Assembly: GCF_963678635.1 (NCBI RefSeq)
Contig: NC_087062.1
Location: 13,190,670 to 13,254,669 of the forward strand
Direction: 5' to 3'
Source: Symsagittifera roscoffensis
Taxonomy: Eukaryota > Xenacoelomorpha > Acoela > Convolutidae
DNA length: 64,000 bases
Below the pieces are notes generated by a model that was given only the letters and a program-made list of their open reading frames with translations, did not search any database and was not told the DNA's origin. The translations under genes and the position numbers were made by a program. Shown here in pieces: positions 22,551-31,481 of the stretch. The first letter of the stretch is position 1; every line of letters begins with the position of its first letter.

Positions 22551-23167
22551 CACCGCAAACAGAAATCTTCGAGATACTGTTGAATCGATTCAGATCAGGC
22601 ATGAAGGATCATCGGGCGATGATGAGATTCGAAAAAAGAAGAAGAAGAGGTGACGAATTGATTGATCAATTTCTGGATGATCTTAAGAGCTTGAGGAGGA
22701 GATGCGACCCGGAGGAATCGACAAACAGAAGAAACTTCAGCATCGCTTCAAAGTTTATCGACGAGCTTAAAAGTGACGACTTGAAAAGGATGTTGGCAAC
22801 GTATTAATTTCTATCAAAAGATAATACACCAATCCCAGAGGACATGAGACAAAAGTCAACAGAGTACATTTGGATGAAACCAAAAAAGTACTCGTTCTCA
22901 GAAAGCAGGAATATGCGAGGGGGGAGCCAACTACAAAGGTTGGCATGGTACAAGCCTAGATACAACATGGACAAACGTAGATCATGCGCAAATTGTGGAT
23001 CAGTGGATCATCATGTAGCGGATTGCACGACATACAAACAAGGCATGAAACGCGTTTTACAGCATGAGTTTTACAGTGGCTTGATCATCAAAATAGGCGC
23101 GACTTCTTTTTTTTCTCTAACCAAGAGAGATATTTCAGGATGGACTGTCCCTTGTTTTGGGAAGTAG
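22547..23167 (+). pseudogene. Gag C-terminal region with zinc knuckle, element D unit 2
   Basis: Frames 22,547-22,807 and 22,844-23,167 (a stop, TAA, lies between them) give the capsid C-terminal part and an intact first CCHC knuckle (CANCGSVDHHVADC, about 22,985-23,026). The second knuckle region (about 23,105-23,150) is frameshifted at a T run: the other frame still reads NQERYFRMDCP. Unit 1 is damaged at the same spot in a different way, so the poly-T run is a mutation-prone site. Confidence 0.75.
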
Positions 23168-23300
23168 TGCAGAATCAGAATCACACGAATTAAAAGCTGG
23201 CACTGGCTGCGGTGCAAAACACCAGGAACAGACAAGCTGAAAATGACTTGCAGAACAAGAGGCAGCAAGTGGTGAATTATCGACGAAGACAGTAAAGGAC

Positions 23301-24677
23301 GTGACACAGGTCAAAAATGCCGGGGGGACCGAAACGAGGAATTCACTGGAGATAAACTACAAGAAAGCAGCTGCAGAGGCTATCAACAGAGTGAAGCAAG
23401 ACTTTCCGACCAAAGAGATCGAACAACGGCTAAAACAGGAAATAGAAAAACAAAAGTTGATTGAGACACTCTCTACGATGAGGCCAGAACCAGATACCGG
23501 AGAAAACTCAATAAACAGGAGCAAATGCAACACTAATAAAATGGTTACCGGAAAACCATTTGGTATCACAAATATTGAGGCGAGAATCATGTCAATAATC
23601 ACAGTGGGCAGTCATGAAGTAACGAGGAACATGAGTGAACCGAGTGATCAAACACTGATGCACACTGATGTGTATGCGGATTACTTAAGTGTAATAAGCC
23701 CGCAAACCTCTTCTAGAGCTTTAAGGGTATTACTCACGAGAAGTGGTGGCAAATCAATTCGCATAGACAACAAATAAACGGAAACTTATGGTCCACATGA
23801 ATTCCTGTTGAATATAGATGGAATAAACATCTACACAAAAACGATGATAACGCATGACAAAGATCTAGCCGGGCAAATTTTTGTTTGTAGAGAAGAACTA
23901 TCAGTGAGATAGATTGGACACTGCGCTAGGTTGGAAGAAGATGCAATGCATCTGGGAACAGAAGCAGACGTATCTGCACACGTACTGGACATAAGCGGGA
24001 AGAAGACTCAACTGCGTGGGTTATTGGACACAGGAGCCGCCTTCAGTGTAATAACAATTGAAACATGGAGTAAAATGGGGTTCGACAGAGACGACTTGAT
24101 AGACTCATGAATACGGCTGTCAGCACTAAGCAAAGGGGCGCTGCGAGTTCTAGGCAGGACACCAATAATAGCCCTAAATCTGGGAGGACACAGTTTGTGG
24201 ATGAGCTTTCTGGTGGTCGAGAATCTAGATGAGTCTGATTATTTTATTTTAGGCAGATATTTCATAAGGAATTTTGATGTAACAATTGATCTTAACGATG
24301 CCATGTTCAGGATTCGAAACCCAGAAAAGAAGTACGCAATTAAACTGGTAAAATTGAAAATGGCGAATGAAAATAAGACTCCTGTTTTCTTGAATAGGAG
24401 GGTAAGGCTGAATGCGAACAAGGCGGCAATAGTAAGTTTACGGATAAAAAACTACAATGAACTAAGTGACAAAAAACAAGTATTCATAGTGCCGAATCCG
24501 AATAGTCAAAGTGCTGCTATTTTAGGAAGACATTTCTCGATAGCCAAGAGTGGCCTCTGCGTCAGCGTCTTGTTCAATACTCCTGATATACCAATCAAAA
24601 TCCAGAGGGGGAGGAAGCACGGATACGCACTACTTGTGAAAACTAGATATGAAATGACTGAAAGTGAAAGAAAATGA
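23301..24677 (+). pseudogene. Gag-pro linker and aspartic protease, element D unit 2
   Basis: Frame 23,301-23,777 repeats the coiled coil. The protease follows: LRGLLDTGAAFSVI with DTG at 24,027-24,035, then a TGA near 24,108, and a long open frame (about 24,111-24,677). That frame holds a strand FLVVENLDESDYFILGR, the classic ILG(R/K)-type retropepsin C-terminal motif, and a post-protease spacer (DVTIDLNDAMFRIRNPEKK). Retropepsins cleave Gag-Pol. Only a TGA separates the two halves of the domain, so this is a fairly recent loss. Confidence 0.8.
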
Positions 24678-25480
24678 AGTTCTTGATTGTCCGAATCGCA
24701 AGGACAAGATTTGCATCTTGAGCAGATTGAAGAAAACAAAACTCAAAGAAAATTCAACAAGTTTTGTGAAGTCACTTAAGTCAGAGACAAACGATGGACT
24801 TTCGAGCTGTTCAAACTTTCCAGAAAGACCCACACCAGAGAAATTGGAAGTGGATGAACCGGTTTTACCAGAAATTGAACACTTAAGGGGAAAGGTAACA
24901 GACGAAACAGCGCGAAGCCATCAAAGACAGGCTAGATAGGAGTAGAGCAACATGAAATAGAGATAGAAGAATTGGCGGTACCGCACAGGGAGGGGCGAGG
25001 CGCATGACCCCAATTAAATCGGATGCATTTAAAAAAGAGATAGAGACCTTACTAGAGTATGATATGATAGAACCATCCAAATCACCGTGGGCGTGAGGAG
25101 TAGTGATGGTCAAAAAGAAAAGAGACTAATTTAGATTTTGTTGTGACTCTCGATACTTGAACTCCGTTATCCCATACCTAGAGTAAATGAGAATTTTTGG
25201 AGTTGGGAGATGCAAAATTTTTTGATCTGAGGTCGGCTTTTTGGCAGTTGCCACTTGGGAAACAAGACAGGGACAAAACGGGATTTGCTTGCGGGCTGGG
25301 ATTGTTCCAATGGAAAAAAAGCGACACCCACTTCCAGCGATTGATGGCACACGCACGGAAAATTGTAACGAAGAATTATGGCAATTTGATAATGTGTTAG
25401 GAAGATGACGTGATGATTGCGACACTTACCCTGGATGACCACATCAAACGACTAGAGGACTAGATGACAGACCGGAAGGC
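24664..25480 (+). pseudogene. Reverse transcriptase remnant, element D
   Basis: A connector frame (24,664-24,939) leads into RT fingers: FKKEIETLLEYDMIEPSKS and a broken GVVMVKKK. The frame 25,197-25,400 has KFFDLRSAFWQLPLGKQDRDKTGF, which is RT motif A (LDLxxAFxQ type) shortened by about three codons with its Asp kept. The active-site YxDD box reads stop-EDD: the codon after LIMC is TAG at about 25,397. The domain then ends near 25,460, and the rest of RT and RNase H is missing before the next coding patch at about 25,550. RT copies element RNA into DNA; this copy cannot. Confidence 0.8.
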
Positions 25481-25549
25481 AATATATTGAAAAGAGTGGA
25501 AGCAGCACATGCGGGGACTCGATGATAGGCAGGCAACCTGAGAACAAAG

Positions 25550-26270
25550 AAGTTGTGCGAACATTGGTCGAGAAAATCCCGGAAGACATACTAAGACGAA
25601 CAACGCTACGGACCTAGGAAGAAAGTGTCATTCAAGGGGGAAACTGATCTTATAGTCTCTTTCAGAATCAGAGTCCGGGAAGTGGCCGAAACCAGAAGAA
25701 GACGGCGAGGAAGAGAATTTGTCCAGGGAATCAGAAGAATTGGAAGATGACTTCGAGGAGAGTGGTGATCAGCAAGACAGTCTTTGCATGATATAAGCGA
25801 AAGAGAAAAGGAGGCACCACGACAGGGAACTACAAACAGACCCTTCCTCAGGGACATACAAACTAGAGCACCAGGAGCGTACGGAGGAGAAGAGCTTGAG
25901 AAAATAGTGTCGAAGAAATCATTCAGGGAGCTATCGTGCAATTCAAATGTCGGGACGAATCTGGAACCGGATGATGACAGGGAGGTCTTGAGAAGGATAG
26001 TTTGCCTTAAGCTAAAAGACGACATCCACAGTCCTGGAGAACTGAATGGTCAAATGATGGCACTGAAGGAACACGTCAAAGCGAGATACAAGCTATCGGA
26101 TATGATACGAGTCCAGAAGAATCACAAGATGACGATCAACTTCCTTAAATGGATCCGGACGGGAGTCAAGGAGAAGGGAGACCTGAGGGAGGATATTTAC
26201 AAGATCATGAGCCAGTTCTACAAAGAGAGAAGGGACTTACTCTATCACACAGCTGATGACGTGGTACCCT
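25550..26270 (+). pseudogene. Pre-integrase linker region, element D
   Basis: Coding patches with frameshifts lead into the frame 25,784-26,371, which is acidic and basic by turns (LEPDDDREVLRRIVCLKLKD, GELNGQMMALKEHVKARYK) and ends DLLYHTADDVVPCKRK, the usual run-in to a gypsy integrase zinc domain. It overlaps the integrase frame, because integrase copy 1 carries a 1-bp insertion near 26,322 compared with copy 2. Confidence 0.6.
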
Positions 26271-26999
26271 GTAAGAGAAAAGATGAGAAGATGTTACACA
26301 AGCATAATCTCATCTTACTACCATCAGCTATACCAAACGGAAGTGTTGCTCAGATCGCACGACCAGATTGAAAATCAGGGGATAGACAAGGTACAAGAAA
26401 GAGCACTACACAGGTTTGATTGGCCAGGGTTGAGAAAAGCTTGTGAAAGGTGGGTGAATGCATGTTTGTCGTGTTTGCAAGTGAAGGATCCTAGGAAGAA
26501 GAAATTCTCACTTAAGTCCGTGGGAAGCTCGGAATTCAACGAGGTCGTGCAGATAGACCATCAGAAGATATGCATGACCGACTTAGGATATAATCAGATA
26601 CTGGTAATTATAGGCCATTTTACGAAACTGGCAGAAGCGGTACCATGTCACACGGCGTCAGCGGAAGAGACTTGTGATCACTTGATAACGCACCGGATAT
26701 AAGGATATGGTTGTCCGATGACATTTCAATCGGACAATGGGAAAACCTTCGTGGGGGACCTGACAAAAGAATTAATGAGGAGATCCCACCTGGCTCAAGC
26801 GCATTCAACGACCTACCATCCTCAAACGAACGGATTAGTGGAGAGGCAGAACAGAACACTGCTGAACATGCTCAGGGTATATTGCTCGAGATACCTGACA
26901 GATTGGGATAAATACCTGCCGCAAGTGGTAGGAGCGTACAACAGTACACAACACTCGACAATGGGGATCAATCCTTTCAAGATGTTAACTGGCAGGTAG
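26256..26999 (+). pseudogene. Integrase, element D, copy 1 (broken)
   Basis: Same protein as at 28,738-29,475 but with a 1-bp insertion before the zinc domain, the second zinc-binding His lost (HDQIEN instead of HDQIGH), and TAA at 26,700-26,702 just before GYGCPM. The DDE residues and the HPQTNGLVERQNRT motif are still visible downstream. Integrase inserts retroelement DNA into the host genome. The C-terminal chromodomain or SH3-like region is missing because the sequence inverts near 27,075. Confidence 0.9.
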
Positions 27000-27074
27000 A
27001 GAGCGATGCCCCTGACTTTCTTCTTTCCAGCGTATGTGAAGGAAGAGGTCAGGAGACAACAGGAGTTGAACGAA

Positions 27075-28232
27075 TTCTGTTCCAGATCACCTCTTAATCG
27101 CTTCTCTCTTTCCTCAGCCTCCTTTGTTATTTGCGACAAGTTCCTGGCCAAGTATTCTTCCATTCTTTCTCTAAAGCGTTTCTTTTTTGCTTCTACTTAA
27201 TTCCTGTCTGTTGCGGTTTGTTTCCTCCCGCAGGTTTTCTCTGTAAACGTGAACAGCTCCTTGTAGTCACTCAATCTTATTGAAATCTGTTCACTTTGCT
27301 CACACATGCTGTCCACAACACAATTCCGGTCAGGACCTCGTCCATTGATGCCCCGTTGTCTACTAATGGAGTCACTAGTGGTGGCATCACCCTATTGGTT
27401 CCAGGCAGTTTAGTACTGGTCGAAACTCGAGTTTTTCTCTCTCTCTGGATGTTTCTTCATAATCCGACCCTAATTCCACAGGTGTGATCCCTGATTCTGT
27501 TATAGTCGTTCTGGATTGCACTTCCGCGTCGGTCCTTTTCATGAACTCTCTCGACTGATGTATTCCACCATTAGTCTTGTTTTGTTTATGGTTCTGACCG
27601 CACCAAAACAATCCTACTAGCCAGTCTCCAGTCGATGCCCCGTTTTCATGGGTCGGTATCAACTGTTCAGGCTCTCATAGACTCAAAGTCATTGATTTCT
27701 CCATTTTCTTCTTCATCTTCGTTGGCGTCTACTTCATCACCTGTTACCCGCTTTTTATCTAAAAGAAGTTTCTCTAGGTGTTCTTGACTCTTTCCGAAAA
27801 CGTGGATGATGTTGCCGCTTTCTTCGTCAATCCATGCATCATGGTATTATCAGTAGTTGACCCTGCTGTTGCTGCATTCTCTATCGCAAGGTCGGACATT
27901 TCCGACATCTCCTCTCGACCATGAGTCTCGGTCCAAGTGGCGAAATTGTGGCCTTGTTCTACGGGAGTAAATTCACTCTTCAATCTTCTATTCCCATTTC
28001 CTTCCGTTTCAAGTCCCGCCCAATTCTCACCCAGTGCAGATATGGATGGATCTCTACTTTCAACCTTGTCTTTTTGTCTTTCGAGGCCTTGCGACTCCGT
28101 GTTCTAACCATTCCACCTGAAACTTTTTTCCATTTCTTGTTCCGAGTGTTCTCGGTCTTTTCCACAGTAGGATCTTTCATTGATTTTCTTTGTTTCTTTA
28201 GTATAAATTTTCTAGAGAGAACTATAATTTAG
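27075..28232 (-). pseudogene. Gag N-terminal fragment of G type, inverted next to integrase (copy 1)
   Basis: Read on the minus strand, the start near 28,180 gives MKDPTVEKTENTRNKKWKKV and LKVEIHPYLHWVRIGRDLKRKEM, then (27,983-27,774) EMSDLAIENAATAGSTTDN, a further frame (27,662-27,387), and finally MEEYLARNLSQITKEAEEREKR (27,163 down). The first part matches the gag N-terminus at 41,590 (RTENTRD...VEIQTPLWMRMGREVKRNVMGI). The fragment ends where the plus-strand integrase begins, close to a GAATTC at 27,072-27,077. Stops and shifts are present. It belongs to a different gag family from D gag. Confidence 0.65.
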
Positions 28233-28239
28233 TTTAGGT

Positions 28240-28737
28240 ATCCTCGACCTGTCTAGATTCGTCTTAATTTATCGCTTCTTTTTCTTCACACACTCAATTT
28301 GTTTGCTACCGTTTTTTGGTTGTTTGACAACTGATAAAAATAACACAACACGATAATGTCCAAGAAGTTTCAAATAACAAGCGACCACGAATCCTTGTAA
28401 AATATCACAGTACAGCGTGTATACAATTGATGCACAGCAATTGATTATTGGTTATTGGATAAAAACTAGCACAGACTGATGATGTCAATATAATAAGGAG
28501 ATAGTGTAGTCACTACCCCATCGGAAACAGTTATTACGGATTAAAGACTGCAAAAGGATGTATCAAAAAACATGTATGTGTATTGCAATTGGTCTGTCGC
28601 AATTTGATAGTGAAACTGGTTTCTAAAGAAAGAGCTCTCCCTGTTTAGCGCCGCACTGAACAGACAAAGTTTGAAGGCAGTATTTTTCTCAAGTTGGCGT
28701 CTATTGCATCCACCGAGCTCGAATTTAGCTATTTGGC
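28240..28737 (-). other. 5' leader of the inverted G-type fragment (copy 1)
   Basis: About 0.5 kb of AT-rich sequence upstream (minus strand) of the gag start. It matches 30,716-31,215 and, more distantly, 41,640-42,090 (for example GACAACTGATAAA, GCAATTGATTATTG, GATGATGTCAAT). No gene is seen. Confidence 0.6.
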
Positions 28738-29475
28738 TTGGTATCCTGTAAGAGAAAAGATGAGAAGATGTTACACAAGCATAATCTCATCTTTCTACCA
28801 CAGCTATACCAAACGGAAGTGTTGCTCAGATCGCACGACCAGATTGGACATCAGGGGATAGACAAGGTACAAGAAAGAACACTACACAGGTTTGATTGGC
28901 CAGGGTTGAGAAAAGCTTGTGAAAGGTGGGTGAATGCATGTTTGTCGTGTTTGCAAGTGAAGGATCCTAGGAAGAAGAAATTCTCACTTAAGTCCGTGGG
29001 AAGCTCGGAATTCAACGAGGTCGTGCAGATAGACCATCAGAAGATATGCATGACCGACTTAGGATATAATCAGATACTGGTAAGTATAGGCCATTTTACG
29101 AAACTGGCAGAAGCGGTACCATGTCAGACGGCGTCAGCGGAAGAGACTTGTGATCACTTGATAACGCACCGGATATCACGATATGGTTGTCCGATGACAT
29201 TTCAATCGGACAATGGGAAAGCCTTCGTGGGGGACCTGACAAAAGAATTAATGAGGAGATCCCACCTTGCTCAAGCGCATTCAACGACCTACCATCCTCA
29301 AACGAACGGATTAGTGGAGAGGCAGAACAGAACACTGCTGAACATGCTCAGGGTATATTGCTCGAGATACCTGACAGATTGGGATAAATACCTGCCGCAA
29401 GTGGTAGGAGCGTACAACAGTACACAACACTCGACAACGGGGATCAGTCCTTTCAAGATGTTAACTGGCAGCTAG
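28738..29475 (+). CDS. Ty3/gypsy integrase, zinc and catalytic domains, uninterrupted fragment
   Basis: 245 codons are open from TTG 28,738 (no ATG at the duplication joint) to TAG. The zinc domain is H-x4-H-x29-C-x2-C (SHDQIGH ... CLSC). The catalytic core has Asp at 29,032-29,034 (QIDHQK), Asp at 29,209-29,211 (FQSDNGKAF) and Glu at 29,317-29,319 (LVERQNRT), with 58 and 35 residues between them. This is the D,D(35)E signature of retroviral-type integrases. It ends at MLTGS before the C-terminal domain; coding similarity continues in another frame (PLTFFYPAYVKEEVRRQQELN) until the inversion near 29,550. It is the best preserved enzyme in the window, but it has no start, no C-terminal domain and no intact partners. 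Confidence 0.9.
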   Translation: MVSCKRKDEKMLHKHNLIFLPQLYQTEVLLRSHDQIGHQGIDKVQERTLHRFDWPGLRKACERWVNACLSCLQVKDPRKKKFSLKSVGSSEFNEVVQIDHQKICMTDLGYNQILVSIGHFTKLAEAVPCQTASAEETCDHLITHRISRYGCPMTFQSDNGKAFVGDLTKELMRRSHLAQAHSTTYHPQTNGLVERQNRTLLNMLRVYCSRYLTDWDKYLPQVVGAYNSTQHSTTGISPFKMLTGS

Positions 29476-29550
29476 AGAGCGATGCCCCTGACTTTCTTCT
29501 ATCCAGCGTATGTGAAGGAAGAGGTCAGGAGACAACAGGAGTTGAACGAA

Positions 29551-30708
29551 TTCTGTTCCAGATCACCTCTTAATCGCTTCTCTCTTTCCTCAGCCTCCTT
29601 TGCTATTTGCGACAAGCTCCTGGCCAAGTATTCTTCCATCCTTTCTCTAAAGCGTTTCTTTTTTGCTTCTACTTAATTCCTGTCTGTTGCGGTTTGTTTC
29701 CTCCCGCAGGCTTTCTCTGTAAACGTGAACAGCTCCTTGTAGTCACTCAATCTTATTGAAATCTGTTCACTTTGCTCACCAATGCTGTCCACAACACAAT
29801 TCCGGTCAGGACCTCGTCCATTGATGCCCCGTTGTCTACTAATGGAGTCACTAGTGGTGGCATCACCCTATTGGTTCCAGGCAGTTTAGTACTGGTCGAA
29901 ACTCGAGTTTTTCTCTCTCTCTGGATGTTTCTTCATAATCCGACCCTAATTCCACAGGTGTGATCCCTGATTCTGTTATAGTCGTTCTGGATTGCACTTC
30001 CGCGTCGGTCCTTTTCATGAACTCTCTCGACTGATGTATTCCACCATTAGTCTTGTTTTGTTTATGGTTCTGACCGCACCAAACCGATCCTACTAGCCAG
30101 TCTCCAGTCGATGCCCCGTTTTCATGGGTCGATGTCAACTGTTCAGGCTCTCATAGACTCAAAGTCATCGATTTCTCCATTTTCTTCTTCCTCTTCGTTA
30201 GCGTCTACTTCATCACCTGTTACCCGCTCTTTAACTAAAAGAAGTTTCTCTAGGTGTTCTTGACTCTTTCCGAAAACGTGGATGATGTTGCCGCTTTCTT
30301 CGTCAATCCATGCATCATGGTATTATCAGTAGTTGACCCTGCTGTTGCTGCATTCTCTATCGCAAGGTCGGACATTTCCGACATCTCCTCTCGACCATGA
30401 GTCTCGGTCCAAGTGGCGAAATTGTGGCCTTGTTCTACGGGAGTAAATTCACTCTTCAATCTTCTATTGCCATTTCCTTCCGTTTCAAGTCCCGCCCAAT
30501 TCTCACCCAGTGCAGATATGGATGGATCTCTACTTTCAACCTTGTCTTTTTGTCTTTCGAGGCCTTGCGACTTCGTGTTCTAACCATTCCACCTGAAACT
30601 TTTTTCCATTTCTTGTTCCGAGTGTTCTCGGTCTTTTCCACAGTAGGATCTTTCATTGATTTTCTTTGTTTCTTTAGTATAAATTTTCTAGAGAGAGCTA
30701 TAATTTAG
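29551..30708 (-). pseudogene. Gag N-terminal fragment of G type, inverted next to integrase (copy 2)
   Basis: Near-identical duplicate of the minus-strand fragment at 27,075-28,232. Frames are 30,656-30,456 (KTENTRNKKWKK), 30,459-30,250 and 30,138-29,863 (HENGASTGDWLVGSVWCGQ). It has the same internal shifts as copy 1, so it was already a pseudogene before the duplication. Confidence 0.65.
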
Positions 30709-31481
30709 TTTAGGTATCCTCGACCTGTCTAGATTCATCGTAATTTATCGCTTCTTTTTCTTCACACACTCAATTTGCTTGCTACCGTTTTTTGGTTGTT
30801 TGACAACTGATAAAAATAACACAACACGATAATGTCCAAGAAGTTTCAAATAACAAGCGACCACGAATCCTTGTGAAATATCACAGTACAGCGTGTATAC
30901 AATTGATGCACAGCAATTGATTATTGTTTATTGGATAAAAACTAGCACAGACTGATGATGTCAATATAATAAGGAGATAGTGTAGTCACTACCCAATCGG
31001 AAACAGTTATTACGGATTAAAGACTGCAAAAAGATGTATCAAAAAACATGTATGTGTATTGCAATTGGTCTGTCGCAATTTGATAGTGAAACTGGTTTTT
31101 AAAGAAAGAGCTCTCCCTGTTTAGCGCCGCACTGAACAGACAAAATTTGAAGGAAGTATTTTTTCAAGTTGGCGTCTATGGCATCCACCGAGCTCGAATT
31201 TAGCTATTTGGCTTCAGATTTCTCAAGCTAGACCTCAAGGCAACCACTCTTTGCAACCTCAAGGCAACCACGCTTTTAATCCAAATTAATTAGTTTCGAA
31301 AACTGTATTCGGTGAGACCTAAAGTCGCGATTCTCCGGGCTTAGACCCTTTTTGTTTTAGTATGATCTTCTCAATTTTTATTTAAAGGCAAATTACGAGT
31401 GCAGTTATTTGTTTCCTTCTTTCTTGGTCTGCTTATTTCCCAATATCTTAATGCTATACACTATGTATCTTATTTTCGTTA
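30709..31481 (-). other. 5' leader of G type (copy 2)
   Basis: Leader sequence as at 28.24-28.74 kb, but extending further, to 31,481. The extension (GACCTCAAGGCAACCACTCT, TATGATCTTCTCA) matches 42,100-42,390. At 31,482 it switches to LTR sequence through a short shared CGTTAATGGG-like stretch. No gene is seen. Confidence 0.6.

Larger units (their letters stand above)
14948..24067 (+). repeat. Tandem duplication of leader + gag + protease start (element D)
   Basis: Unit 1 is 14,948-18,751 and unit 2 is 18,752-24,067. Equivalent points lie about 5,310-5,327 bp apart across gag, with small indels. The breakpoint is within minisatellite on one side and after ATTGAAACATG in the protease on the other. 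The minisatellite of unit 2 is about three times longer (18,752-20,990 against 14,948-15,680). Confidence 0.9.
26264..31215. repeat. 2,476-bp tandem duplication of an integrase / inverted-gag fusion
   Basis: Unit 1 is 26,264-28,739 and unit 2 is 28,740-31,215; equivalent points are a constant 2,476-2,477 bp apart. Each unit runs from GTA(C/T)CCTGTAAGAGAAAAG through integrase (+) into an inverted gag N-terminus and leader (-), ending at TTTAGCTATTTGGCTT. The copies differ by only a few substitutions and 1-bp indels, so the duplication is young. Confidence 0.95.

Noticed and set aside
21896-22558. 220-codon minus-strand frame opposite D gag
   Set aside because: Antisense to the conserved capsid region; broken in the duplicate at 16.6-17.1 kb.
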